64,000 nt of DNA from DAOUJW01 sp034421015. Its GTDB lineage: Bacteria; Chloroflexota; Dehalococcoidia; Lucifugimonadales; UBA2985. A program made the translations under genes and the position numbers. Location of the stretch: positions 27,430-91,429 of the forward strand of contig DAOUKT010000003.1 in assembly GCA_034421015.1 (NCBI GenBank). The letters are read 5' to 3'. Position 1 is the first letter of the stretch, and every line of letters begins with the position of its first letter. The notes under the pieces are model-generated. The model made no database searches. It worked only from the letters and a program-made list of their open reading frames with translations, and had not been told where the DNA came from. Shown here piece after piece: positions 15,433 to 24,078 of this stretch.

Positions 15433-18000
15433 CTACCGCACGTGGTCTGCGTAGTCCATGCCGATGTGGCCCAGGTCCTTGAGGTTGTCGTACTCCGCCT
15501 CTGACAGGCCCAGCACCTCATGGTACACGTAGTCGTTGTCCTCGCCCAGGCGCACGGGCGGCTTGCGCACCTCAAAGGGAATCCCCGTCATCCTGAACGA
15601 GGTGCTTGGGTAGAGGTGCGTGCCCACCTCCGGCGCAGTGATGGGCACAAAGAACCCCCGCTCCTTCAGGTGCGGGTCGTTGAAGACGTGGTCCTCGTGC
15701 ATCAGGTACCCCGCCGGAATGCCCTCGCCCTGGAGGCGGTGGAACAGGTCGATGGAGTCGTGGCTTGAGGTCCAGGCCGCAATGATATCGTCCACGGCGT
15801 CGTGGTTGGCGCGCAGGGAGTCGATATCGACAAAGCGGTTGTCCTCAATCAGGTCCGGTCGCCCCATGAGGCGGCAGAGGGCCTGCCACTGCTCGATGCG
15901 GCCGATGGAGATGGCGATCCACTCGTCGTCGCCGTCGCACGGGTAGGCGTTCTGCACGTGCCACCAGTCGCGGTTGCCCGGCGGCCCGGCCACGCGCCCG
16001 TTGATGGTGTAGTCCATGTAAAGCTCCCCCAGGTGGGGCAGGAAATTCTCGCCCAGGGAGATGTCGATGTACATGCCCCGGCCCGTCTTCTCCCGCTGGT
16101 GGAGGGCGAGCATTGCGGCGATTGCGACCGTCACGCCGGATGAGGCGTCAGTCGCCACCGAGCCGGGCGCGCCGTCGATGCCCATGTCCGGGTAGCCCGA
16201 CACCGATGCGTGGCCCACGGCCGCTTCGAACTGCGTCCCGATGCCCCGGTACCAGCTCCACGGGCCGGTCTGCCCGAAGCCGCAGACGGAGATCATGATG
16301 AGGCGGGGGTTCCACTTGCTGACCACGTCCCAGGAGACGCCCAGGCGGGCCATTGAGCCGGCGGCGTTGTTCTCAATGAAGAGGTCGCTCACCTCCACCA
16401 GGCGGCGGAAGACGTCCTTTGCCTCCGGCTGCCCAAGCTCCAGGGTCATGCCGGACTTGTTGCGAGAGTGGGCGTTGAAGTTGGCGGCGCGGTTCCAGGG
16501 CCGCGGGCCGGGGTCGCGGTCGGGGTAGGGCGACGTGAGGGCCGACATCTGCGACTCCTTGCTGGGCCGTGCGAACTGGCCGCGGCTGGTGGCAGGGAGG
16601 TGGTTGAGGGTCTCGACCCGGATGCACTCCGCGCCCATGTCCGCCAGGAACATTGTCCCGTAGGGCCCGGCAAAGATGACTGTCATATCGATGATGCGGA
16701 CGCCGTCCAGGGGGAACCGCTTCTCGGCGGGCGGCTTGCCCTGAGCCGCCGGCGACGTGCTCAGCCCGGCAGTCGCGCTTGATGCCGGTCTGTCGGACTC
16801 CTCCCAAGGCGAGCCGACACCCTCCAGCGCCTCCCTGTTGTGCTGGCCGAGGGTCGGCGCGGGCCGTCGGATTCGCCACCAGCGGCCCTTGGTGAGGATG
16901 GGCGCGCCCGGGTATCGGAAACTTCCGGCCACCGGGTGGTCGATCTCAGTGAAGTAGCCCCGGAAGTCAAGCTGCGGGTTGTCGTCCACAACCTCGTCTA
17001 CGGGCATGTTCGCGCCGATGAGCAATCCAGCCACCTGGCACTCGGCCACCGCCTGCTGCTTGGTGCGGGCCATGAGCCAGGGCAGCCAGATGTCCCTCTC
17101 AAACTCCTCCTTGCCCTCCATGCTCTGCTGCCCGAATGGAGGCGCAAAGCGGGGGTCCTCCAGAAGCTCCGGCATGCCCAGGGCCGCGACGGTCAGGGGC
17201 CAGCGCTGGCCCCCGCCGGATACGGAGATGTAGCCGTCCTTGCACGGGTAGTGGCCCTGGGGATAGCCGCCCCTGGTGCTGGGCCCGCGACGCTGGCCGC
17301 GCTCGCCGTTGTACTGGTAGTTCACAAGGCTGGTCAGCCTGCCGTTGATGGAGCACATCTGCGTCTCGTGTATCGATACGTCGATGTGCTGGCCGCCCAG
17401 GCCCTCGTACCGCTGGCCGTGCCAGGCGAAGAGGGTGGCCATCGCGGCGTTGTTGCCGGCCTGGAACTGGACGTGGTTGCCGCCAAGCTTCAGGGGGTAA
17501 CGCTCCGGCAGGCCCAGGGCGTGCATACGGCCGCCCATCCCGAACAGCGTCAGCTCCGAAGCCTCGTAGTCACTGTAGGGGCCGGTCTGCCCGAAGTTGG
17601 AGATGGAAGTCACGACCAGGTTTGGGTTGACGGCCTTGAGCGCGTCGTAGCCCAGGCCCAGGCGGGCCATGACTCCCGGCCGGAAGCTCTCCACAAGGAC
17701 GTCGGCGTCCTTGACCAGGGCCTTCAGGGCGTCGACGCCCTCCGGCGTCTTGAGATCAAGGGTGATGCCCCGCTTGTTGGTGTTCAGGAACAGGAAGAGG
17801 CCGCTCTTTTCGGGATGAGGCGCGTCGCCGGGGAAGGGGCCGAGGGCGCGGGCGTAGTCGCCGGAGCCGGGCCGCTCGATCTTGATGACGTCGGCCCCGA
17901 AGTCGGCCAGGAGCTTGGTGCAGTAGGGGCCTGCAATGCCGTGAGTAAGATCTACGATACGAATATCGGAGAGGGGCTGGGGTTCCGTGCGCTCTTCCAT
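15433..18000 (-). CDS. double CaiB/BaiF CoA-transferase (A-B fusion), copy 1
   Basis: 855 residues, about twice the usual 400. The A half (1-400) starts DIRIVDLTHGIAGPYCTK. The B half (from about 430) starts FPLDGVRIIDMTVIFAGPY after a Ser/Pro/Ala-rich linker. The catalytic Asp of family III enzymes is present in B (ATDASSG, near residue 618), but the A half has HVQFQAGNNAA at the same place. So one half probably catalyses and the other binds or scaffolds. AGGAGGG precedes ATG 18000. It stands alone on its strand. The homologue at 21497 has the same architecture; the split pair at 32999/34344 has the same two parts. Substrate unknown. Confidence 0.9.
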   Translation of the reverse strand: MEERTEPQPLSDIRIVDLTHGIAGPYCTKLLADFGADVIKIERPGSGDYARALGPFPGDAPHPEKSGLFLFLNTNKRGITLDLKTPEGVDALKALVKDADVLVESFRPGVMARLGLGYDALKAVNPNLVVTSISNFGQTGPYSDYEASELTLFGMGGRMHALGLPERYPLKLGGNHVQFQAGNNAAMATLFAWHGQRYEGLGGQHIDVSIHETQMCSINGRLTSLVNYQYNGERGQRRGPSTRGGYPQGHYPCKDGYISVSGGGQRWPLTVAALGMPELLEDPRFAPPFGQQSMEGKEEFERDIWLPWLMARTKQQAVAECQVAGLLIGANMPVDEVVDDNPQLDFRGYFTEIDHPVAGSFRYPGAPILTKGRWWRIRRPAPTLGQHNREALEGVGSPWEESDRPASSATAGLSTSPAAQGKPPAEKRFPLDGVRIIDMTVIFAGPYGTMFLADMGAECIRVETLNHLPATSRGQFARPSKESQMSALTSPYPDRDPGPRPWNRAANFNAHSRNKSGMTLELGQPEAKDVFRRLVEVSDLFIENNAAGSMARLGVSWDVVSKWNPRLIMISVCGFGQTGPWSWYRGIGTQFEAAVGHASVSGYPDMGIDGAPGSVATDASSGVTVAIAAMLALHQREKTGRGMYIDISLGENFLPHLGELYMDYTINGRVAGPPGNRDWWHVQNAYPCDGDDEWIAISIGRIEQWQALCRLMGRPDLIEDNRFVDIDSLRANHDAVDDIIAAWTSSHDSIDLFHRLQGEGIPAGYLMHEDHVFNDPHLKERGFFVPITAPEVGTHLYPSTSFRMTGIPFEVRKPPVRLGEDNDYVYHEVLGLSEAEYDNLKDLGHIGMDYADHVR

Positions 18001-18019
18001 AGTCTACCCTCCTGTGCGC

Positions 18020-18060
18020 GGGGCTTTCCTGAAAGATACCCTCGTAGCATAGCACATACG
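18020..18060. repeat. short dispersed repeat upstream of CoA-transferase, copy 1
   Basis: The stretch around GATACCCTCGTAGCATAGC closely matches 19710-19745 (GGTACCCTCCCAGCATAGC). Both are intergenic. On the minus strand this copy lies in the leader of the fused CoA-transferase gene, so it could be a promoter or operator. Confidence 0.45.
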
Positions 18061-18115
18061 GGGCGCGGGCGTCCTGCTGTTTGCGATGTGCTAAACTTGT
18101 GCAAGGAGGTTGGAT

Positions 18116-18301
18116 ATGCGAACCATTGAGGTGGTGCTGTACAGGGAAAAGACGGCCTGGGTAGCTCAGGCTCTCAACGTGGACGTCTCATCATTCGGCG
18201 ACACGCGGCAGGAGGCGCGGGCGGCCATTCAAGAGGCCCTGGAGCTCTACTTTGAAGATGCGCCGGACGCGGAGGTCTTGATCAGCGAGGTGTCGTCTTA
18301 G
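18116..18301 (+). CDS. HicB-like antitoxin, orphan
   Basis: 61 residues: RTIEVVLYREKTAWVAQAL, then a Gly-Asp-Thr helix start and AAIQEALELYFED. This is the HicB/UPF0150 partial RNase-H-like fold. AGGAGG at 18104-18109 fixes ATG 18116. No HicA gene lies next to it; the next gene is an unrelated Gly/Ala-rich protein. It could be a solitary antitoxin or work with the downstream gene. Confidence 0.8.
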   Translation: MRTIEVVLYREKTAWVAQALNVDVSSFGDTRQEARAAIQEALELYFEDAPDAEVLISEVSS

Positions 18302-18333
18302 TGCACTGGTAGAGTTTGGAGAAAGGAGCCAAG

Positions 18334-18921
18334 ATGCTAAATCCAGAGGATGTTAAAGAACTCAATCCAATATTTGAGGCAATCCATCAGAGACTTGGGA
18401 TTGCCCTTGAGGGAAGTGAGCAAGAGATTACGGAAGAAGCTTGTGGCCACTACATAGCAGCGTTGCTTCTGATGGAAGAGCTTGTTGAACAAGTAACCCA
18501 GGAAGAAGGCCATAGCGTAAAGGAAGCTTTGAAACGCGTAGTTGATGCAGCCAACTCACCTGAAGGAGCCGGGGTGGCAGGAGGACTGGGAGGAGCGGCA
18601 GCGGCATTGTCTTTCACTGGGCTTGGAGGATTCGGAATAGCTGCCGGAGGAACGGCTGTTGGTGTATCGGGATTGGCTGGGGCTACAGTGGCATCAGGGG
18701 GCGCAGCGCTTGCTGGTGCGGCCGCGTTGTATCTGGCGTACAAGGGAGGCGCTGCGGCTTTGGAGACTGAACTGGGACAGAAGGCCGCTGGTCAAGTGGC
18801 GGATGCGGGCAATAAAGCTGCTGACCAAGCCAAATCTGCCGGAAATAGAGCGAAAGAGGGCTTTAGCAGATTTCGAGACAGGTTCTCCAAGTCTGAATCC
18901 AAGGAAACTACTGAAGACTGA
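18334..18921 (+). CDS. hypothetical protein with glycine-zipper-like hydrophobic core
   Basis: About 195 residues. Residues 1-75 are acidic and helical. Residues about 80-150 are a Gly/Ala-rich hydrophobic stretch with repeated GxxxG-type spacing (GLGGAAAALSFTGLGGFG, ATVASGGAALAGAAAL). The tail (from about 160) is a charged helix rich in Ala/Lys. This looks like a membrane-inserting or pore-like protein; I do not recognise a family. An AAAGGAG site precedes ATG 18334. More AT-rich than its neighbours. It follows the orphan HicB by 32 bases, so co-transcription is likely. Confidence 0.6.
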   Translation: MLNPEDVKELNPIFEAIHQRLGIALEGSEQEITEEACGHYIAALLLMEELVEQVTQEEGHSVKEALKRVVDAANSPEGAGVAGGLGGAAAALSFTGLGGFGIAAGGTAVGVSGLAGATVASGGAALAGAAALYLAYKGGAAALETELGQKAAGQVADAGNKAADQAKSAGNRAKEGFSRFRDRFSKSESKETTED

Positions 18922-19030
18922 TATTGAGTTGCTTCAACCCGTATTGAGAATAGCCATTACCGGGCCTCAGTTTGACATTCATTGGGTATTAGTCATACTA
19001 TTAGCTAAGCAGATTGAAGGGGAGCGGGCA

Positions 19031-19267
19031 ATGGCAACGGTGAACGTCCACGAAGCAAAGACCCATCTGTCGCGCCTGCTGAAGCAGGTTGAGGCTGGTG
19101 AGGAGGTCATCATCGCCCGCAACGGGGAGCCAGTGGCCCGTTTGGTGAGCAGCAAAACGCGCCGCAGGCGGCAACCCGGTTCCATGAAAGGCATCATAGA
19201 GATAGACGACCGCTTTTTTGAACCGCTGTCGGAAGAGGAGCTGGCGGCCTGGGAGGGCAACGCCTAG
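19031..19267 (+). CDS. Phd/YefM-type antitoxin
   Basis: 78 residues: ATVNVHEAKTHLSRLLKQV, GEEVIIARNGEPVARLV. This is the standard Phd/YefM DNA-binding N-terminus, followed by an acidic C-terminus (EPLSEEELAAWEG) that would wrap the toxin. ATG 19031 follows a purine-rich AGGGGAGCGGG site. The PIN toxin gene starts three bases after the stop. Self-regulation with the toxin is expected for the family. Confidence 0.9.
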   Translation: MATVNVHEAKTHLSRLLKQVEAGEEVIIARNGEPVARLVSSKTRRRRQPGSMKGIIEIDDRFFEPLSEEELAAWEGNA

Positions 19268-19270
19268 CGG

Positions 19271-19657
19271 ATGCGGCTCCTTCTGGACACCCACGCCTTT
19301 CTGTGGTGGATAGTCGATAGCGAGCGGTTGTCCCGGGCTGCCAGGCGGGCAATAGCGGACGAAGGCAATGAAGCGCAGATAAGCGCGGCGTCGGCCTGGG
19401 AGATTGCGACCAAGCACAGAACGGGCAAAATGCCGGAGGCGGAGGCGTTAACCCTGGATATTGCCGGCGCTATGGTCAGCCAGGGCTTTGATGAGCTGCC
19501 AATTACCGTGGCCGACGCCGCCCGTGCGGGCGCACTTCCGGGTCCGCTCCGTGATCCCTTTGACCGGATGCTCATCGCGCAGACATTGTCGCGCGACCTT
19601 GTTCTCGTATCTAACGAGTCCCTCTTTGATAGGTACGGCGTGCGCCGCCTGTGGTAA
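19271..19657 (+). CDS. PIN-domain toxin partner of Phd-type antitoxin
   Basis: 128 residues. MRLLLDTHAFLWWIVDSERL is the signature of the PIN family that pairs with Phd/YefM antitoxins. It is followed by ISAASAWEIATKHRTGKM, PLRDPFDRMLIAQ and LVSNESLFDRYG. The acidic site residues (Asp 6, Glu in WEIA, Asp in DPFD) are kept, so an active RNase is likely. Second complete PIN toxin-antitoxin pair of this window. Confidence 0.9.
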   Translation: MRLLLDTHAFLWWIVDSERLSRAARRAIADEGNEAQISAASAWEIATKHRTGKMPEAEALTLDIAGAMVSQGFDELPITVADAARAGALPGPLRDPFDRMLIAQTLSRDLVLVSNESLFDRYGVRRLW

Positions 19658-19709
19658 CAGGAAAACGCACGCCGTCAAGGCATCCCTGAAATGGGGCAGG
19701 ATTGCCAGA

Positions 19710-19745
19710 AAGGTACCCTCCCAGCATAGCGCATGCGGGTGTCTG
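19710..19745. repeat. short dispersed repeat, copy 2
   Basis: About 26 of 30 bases match 18020-18060 (core TACCCTC..AGCATAGC). Lies after the PIN gene, where no minus-strand gene follows. Confidence 0.45.
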
Positions 19746-19760
19746 CGTATCTCATTGCAG

Positions 19761-19789
19761 TTGACAGGCGGAATAGAACATGCTAATCT
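19761..19789 (+). promoter_or_regulatory. sigma70-type promoter for NYN gene
   Basis: TTGACA (19761-19766), 17-base spacer, TAATCT (19784-19789). Confidence 0.7.
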
Positions 19790-19825
19790 TCTGCATACCA
19801 CCCCTATCGCTTCGCCGGTAGGGTC

Positions 19826-19849
19826 GAGACCGCCCTCAAAGGCGGTCTC
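19826..19849 (+). terminator. leader hairpin ahead of the NYN gene
   Basis: GAGACCGCC / GGCGGTCTC, nine perfect pairs with loop CTCAAA, followed by TGTCTTTG. It lies between the promoter and the NYN gene start, so it could act as an attenuator in the leader. Confidence 0.6.
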
Positions 19850-19871
19850 TGTCTTTGCAAGAGAACGAAGT

Positions 19872-20501
19872 TTGATCACGAACGTCTACATTGATGGCTT
19901 TAATCTATATTACCGCGCCCTTAAAGACACCCCGTTCAGATGGTTAGATTTGAGGAAGCTGGCTGAGACTCTCTTTCCTGAGGATACGATTCAGAGGATA
20001 TGCTATTTCACTGCAAGGCTCGATACGCGCACCGGTAATCCTGGCCAACCGAGGCGTCAGCTCATATACCTGAGAGCCTTGGCCACGTTGCCGGGTTTTG
20101 AGATTCACTACGGAGTATTCCGCTCAGGCGTCAAGCGCCGCCCGCTGGCTGAACCGACGCCGGGTCTGCCGCCCTATGTTCTGGTGAGGGACTCGGAAGA
20201 GAAGGGATCAGACGTTAACCTGGCTACGCGCCTCTTGGTAGACGGGTTCAGCGGGGAATACGAGCAGGCGGTGGTCGTGTCCAACGATGCGGATTTTGCC
20301 GGCGCGATGAGATACGTGAGGGACAACCTGAATTTGCGTTTAACACTGGTCAACCCGGACGCTAGGAGAGCAAGCCCGCTGGACCTGTCCAACGCCGCAA
20401 CATACGTCAAGCGCCTGTGGAAGAGCCATCTGCGGCAAAGCCAGCTTCCAGACACGCTGGTGGATGAGGTTGGTGCCATTGCCAAGCCACCCGCTTGGTG
20501 A
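19872..20501 (+). CDS. NYN-domain (LabA/DUF88-type) putative RNase
   Basis: About 209 residues. The PIN-like NYN fold shows NVYIDGFNLYYRA (first Asp), EEKGSDVNLATRLLVDGF and AVVVSNDADFAGAMRYV, the three acidic strands of the active site. The conserved fold begins right at the TTG start (19872), downstream of a hairpin; the open frame extends further upstream but with unlike sequence that overlaps the PIN gene. Family members cleave RNA or appear in defence and toxin contexts. A clear promoter (19761) makes it a separate transcription unit. Confidence 0.8.
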   Translation: MITNVYIDGFNLYYRALKDTPFRWLDLRKLAETLFPEDTIQRICYFTARLDTRTGNPGQPRRQLIYLRALATLPGFEIHYGVFRSGVKRRPLAEPTPGLPPYVLVRDSEEKGSDVNLATRLLVDGFSGEYEQAVVVSNDADFAGAMRYVRDNLNLRLTLVNPDARRASPLDLSNAATYVKRLWKSHLRQSQLPDTLVDEVGAIAKPPAW

Positions 20502-20533
20502 TTCTGTAGGTCTTTCGCCGCACGGAACTCTCT

Positions 20534-20562
20534 TTGGATGCCCGTACCCAATCTGCTATACT
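20534..20562 (+). promoter_or_regulatory. promoter for enoyl-CoA hydratase gene
   Basis: TTGGAT (20534-20539), 17 bases, TATACT (20557-20562), about 45 bases before the start codon. Confidence 0.65.
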
Positions 20563-20606
20563 CCCAACCAGCAAGTTGAACTATCGAGTTTCTATGAAGG
20601 AGACGC

Positions 20607-21464
20607 ATGGTAGAGATCAAGAAGACGCCTGACGGAATCGAGATACCGCCGCCGGGGCCGGACGATGTGCTGTACGAGAAGGGGGACGGCTTCGCGCGCA
20701 TCACCCTCAACCGCCCCACGGTGCTGAATGCCATGAACAAGAACGTACAGCGTCTGCTGAACGCCGCGCTGGAGCGGGCGGAGGATGACGACGAGGTCAA
20801 GGCCGTTATCCTGACCGGCGCCGGACGCGCTTTCACCGCCGGCGGCGACCTCTACTCCCACCTCTACCCGGACGACGACCCCGCGCCAAGCGGGATGGAC
20901 AACCAGATGAAGATATGGTCGTTGCTCAAGCCTGTTATCGCGGCGGTCCGGGGCCATGCCGTGGGCCAGGGGTTCGAGTTCGCCGGCGTGTGCGACTTCA
21001 CCATAGCGGCCGAGGACGCGCGGTTCGGCGAGATCCAGATTCGCCACGGCGGCTCCCCTCCCGTGCTCATCACGCCATACATGCTGGGCCTCAAGAGCGC
21101 CAAGGAGGTCCTGCTCCTGGGCGAGCAGATAGGCGCGCAGGACGCCCTCAGGATGGGCATCGTCAACAAGGTTGTGCCCGTTGACCAGCTTCAGGAGGAG
21201 GCCGAGGCGTGGGCGAAGAAGATCGCCGCTCTGCCGCCGGCCGCCGTCATGCGCAACAAGTTCCTGGTCAACCGCGTCTACGACCTGGCGGGCTTCCGCG
21301 AGGGGCTGGCCTACAGCGATGATCCGGCGGTCAAGGCCCTGTCAGAGAGCGCGGACGACGACCGGCTCACCAGGGAGCGCCGCCAGCGACTCCAGGAGAC
21401 TGGCTGGGGCGCGTTCAAGGACGAGAGGGACGCCGCTTTCAGGGGAGACGCGCCGAAGACGTAG
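20607..21464 (+). CDS. enoyl-CoA hydratase/isomerase family protein
   Basis: 285 residues with the crotonase fold: FARITLNRPTVLNAMNK, ILTGAGRAFTAGGDL (oxyanion-hole loop), HAVGQGFEFAGVCDFTIA and RFGEIQIRHGGSPP. The first catalytic Glu of classical hydratases (position of Glu144) seems not to be kept, since the loop reads GVCDFTIAAEDARFGE. So isomerase, hydrolase or another crotonase reaction is equally possible. GAAGGAG precedes ATG 20607. It converges on the second fused CoA-transferase, which suggests a shared acyl-CoA pathway. Confidence 0.88.
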   Translation: MVEIKKTPDGIEIPPPGPDDVLYEKGDGFARITLNRPTVLNAMNKNVQRLLNAALERAEDDDEVKAVILTGAGRAFTAGGDLYSHLYPDDDPAPSGMDNQMKIWSLLKPVIAAVRGHAVGQGFEFAGVCDFTIAAEDARFGEIQIRHGGSPPVLITPYMLGLKSAKEVLLLGEQIGAQDALRMGIVNKVVPVDQLQEEAEAWAKKIAALPPAAVMRNKFLVNRVYDLAGFREGLAYSDDPAVKALSESADDDRLTRERRQRLQETGWGAFKDERDAAFRGDAPKT

Positions 21465-21496
21465 GGGCGGGCTTGTTCTTCACGTCAGGTCACTGA

Positions 21497-24016
21497 CTAC
21501 CGGACGTGGTCCGCGTAGTCCATCCCTATGTGGCCCTTGGCCTTCAGGTTATCGTACTCATCCTCCGTGAGCCTGAGCACCTCGCGGTAGATGAAGTCGT
21601 TGTCCTCGCCCAGCCTTACGGCCGGCTTGCGCACCTTGAACTCCATGCCGGACATCTTGAAGGTCAGGCCAGGGTACAGGTGCGTGCCAATTTCCGGGTG
21701 GGTGACCTGCGTCAGGACGCCGCGCTCCCTGACGTGGGGGTCGTTGAGCGCGTGGGCGTCGTGCATCAGGTATCCGGCGACTACCCCCGCCCTCTGCAGC
21801 TCGTGGAACAGGGCAACGGGCTCCTTGTCGGCGGTCCACTCCCCGATGATCCTATCTACCTCGTCGTGATGCTCGCGCAGCGCTGCCATGCTCTCGAAGC
21901 GCGGGTCGTCAGCCAGCCCCGGCCTGTTCATCAGGCGGCAGAGAGTCGCCCACTGCTCCTGCTTGCCAATGGAGATGGCGACCCACTCGTCGTCACCAGC
22001 GCAGGGGTACGCGCCCTGCACCAGCGCCCACTGGTCGCGGTTGCCGGGGGAGCCGGCCACGCGCCCGTTGATGGTGTAGTCCATGAAAAGCTCGCCAAGG
22101 TGGGGCAGGAAGTTCTCGCCCAGGGAGATGTCGATGAACGCGCCTCTGCCGGTCTTCTCACGCTGGTGCAGGGCTATGGTGGCCGCCATAGCGACGGTGA
22201 CTCCGGTGCAGGCGTCCGCGGGGACTGTGAGGGGCACACCCTCCGGCCCCATGTCCGGGTAGCCCATGACGGAGGCGTGGCCGTACGCCGCCTCAAAGGA
22301 GGTGCCGATGCCCCGGTACGCGGCCCAGGGCCCGGTCTGCCCAAAGCCGGTGATTGATATCATTATCAACCTGGGGTTCCACTCGCTGACCACGTCGTAG
22401 GTGAAGCCGAGGCGGGCTATGGAGCCAACGGCGTTGTTCTCGATGAACAGGTCGCTCATCTCGATCAGCTTGCGGAAGACATCCTTGCCCTCCGGCGTCC
22501 GCAGGTCGACCGTGATGCCGTACTTGTTGCGTCCGTGGGCGTTGAACCCGGCGTAACGGTTCCAGGGCCTTTCGCCCGGGTCCTTGTCCGGGTACATGGA
22601 CATTGGCGCGTTGGCCTCGGCCTCCCTGCTGGGCCTGGCGAACTGGCCCCGGCTGGTGGCCGAAAGCTGCTGCAACGTCTCCACGCGGACCACCTGCGCT
22701 CCCAAGTCTCCCAGGAACATGGTGCCGTAAGGCCCCGCCAGCACCACCGTCAGGTCAGCGATGCGGATGTCCTCCAGGGGAAGCTCCGCGCCGGAAGACC
22801 CGCCTGGGGTTGCGGGAGCGACCGCCGATCTCTGACGCGGGGCGGCGGTCTCGTTCAAGACTTCCTCGGTGTGCTGTCCCAGGAGTGGCGCAGGTCTCCT
22901 TATGCGCCACCAATTGTCCTTCGTGAACACCGGCGATCCCGGGTACTTGAGCTTGCCTGCGACCGGGTGGTCGATCTCGGTGAAGTACTCCCGGAAGTCA
23001 AGCTGCGGGTTGTTGTCCACCACCTCGTCTATGGTGTTGTATGGGGTGCACAGAAGCTCGCTGGCCTGGCACTCCTGGACAACCTCCTCCTTGGTCCGCT
23101 GCATGAGCCAGGGTATCCAGATGGTGGTCTCGAACTCTTCCTTGAATGCGGAGTCCTGCGCGCCTTTGGCAACGCCGTATCGGGGGTGCTCGACCAGCTC
23201 CGGCCGGCCCAGAGACGCGGCGACGCGAGGGAACCGCTGTCCGCCACCGGCAACGGAGATGTAGCCGTCCTTGCATGGGTACACCCCGTTGGGATAGCCG
23301 ATCACACCCGTCCCAAGGCGCCGGCCCCTCATGCCGTTGTACTGGTAGGAGATTATGGTCATCATGCGCCCGTTGATGGAGCCCATCTGCGTATCGTGTA
23401 TGGACACGTCGACGTACTGCCCGCCCATGCCCCGGTGTTTCTGTGCGTACCAGGCGAACATCGTTGCCATCGCCGCGTTGTTCCCTGCCTGGTACTGGAC
23501 GTGGTTGCCACCAAGCTTCAGGGGGTAGCGGTCCGGCAGGCCGAGCCTGGTCATGCTGTTGCCCATTCCGAACAGCGTCAGCTCCGACGCCTTGTAGTCG
23601 CGGTATGGGCCGGTCTGCCCGAAGTTGGACACTGAGGTCATCACGAGGCCGGGGTTGATTGCCTTGAGCGCGTCGTAGTCCAGCCCCAGGCGGGCCATGA
23701 CTCCCGGCCGGAAGCTCTCCACCAGCACGTCGGCGTCCCTGACCAGGGACTTGACGGCATCGACGCCCTCCGGCGTCTTGAGGTCAAGGGTGACGCTCCG
23801 CTTGTTGGTGTTGAGGAACAGGAAGAGGCCGCTCTTTTCCGGGTGCGGCTCGTCGCCGGGGAAGGGGCCGAGGGCGCGGGCGTAGTCGCCGGAGCCGGGC
23901 CTCTCAACCTTGATGACATCGGCCCCGTAGTCGGCCAGGAGCTTGGTGCAGTACGGCCCAGCTATGCAGTGGGTCAGGTCTATGATGCGCAGGTCAGACA
24001 GAGGTTGCTCTTCCAT
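21497..24016 (-). CDS. double CaiB/BaiF CoA-transferase (A-B fusion), copy 2
   Basis: 839 residues, same two-half plan as 15433-18000 and highly similar throughout (both end GHIGMDYADHVR). The A half has HVQYQAGNNAA where the catalytic Asp should be; the B half keeps it in PADACTG (near residue 601). The halves are joined by a short Pro/Ser/Ala linker. AGGAGGG precedes ATG 24016. It is the last gene of a minus-strand run with a cyclase-family gene (24079) and a hydrolase (25072), so its substrate may be a cyclic or lactone-type acid activated as CoA ester. That is an inference. Confidence 0.9.
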   Translation of the reverse strand: MEEQPLSDLRIIDLTHCIAGPYCTKLLADYGADVIKVERPGSGDYARALGPFPGDEPHPEKSGLFLFLNTNKRSVTLDLKTPEGVDAVKSLVRDADVLVESFRPGVMARLGLDYDALKAINPGLVMTSVSNFGQTGPYRDYKASELTLFGMGNSMTRLGLPDRYPLKLGGNHVQYQAGNNAAMATMFAWYAQKHRGMGGQYVDVSIHDTQMGSINGRMMTIISYQYNGMRGRRLGTGVIGYPNGVYPCKDGYISVAGGGQRFPRVAASLGRPELVEHPRYGVAKGAQDSAFKEEFETTIWIPWLMQRTKEEVVQECQASELLCTPYNTIDEVVDNNPQLDFREYFTEIDHPVAGKLKYPGSPVFTKDNWWRIRRPAPLLGQHTEEVLNETAAPRQRSAVAPATPGGSSGAELPLEDIRIADLTVVLAGPYGTMFLGDLGAQVVRVETLQQLSATSRGQFARPSREAEANAPMSMYPDKDPGERPWNRYAGFNAHGRNKYGITVDLRTPEGKDVFRKLIEMSDLFIENNAVGSIARLGFTYDVVSEWNPRLIMISITGFGQTGPWAAYRGIGTSFEAAYGHASVMGYPDMGPEGVPLTVPADACTGVTVAMAATIALHQREKTGRGAFIDISLGENFLPHLGELFMDYTINGRVAGSPGNRDQWALVQGAYPCAGDDEWVAISIGKQEQWATLCRLMNRPGLADDPRFESMAALREHHDEVDRIIGEWTADKEPVALFHELQRAGVVAGYLMHDAHALNDPHVRERGVLTQVTHPEIGTHLYPGLTFKMSGMEFKVRKPAVRLGEDNDFIYREVLRLTEDEYDNLKAKGHIGMDYADHVR

Positions 24017-24078
24017 CGCTTACCCTCCTGCCGGTGATGGCCCGGGAGCAATCGTCTTTGGATTGCCCACAGGCCCGA

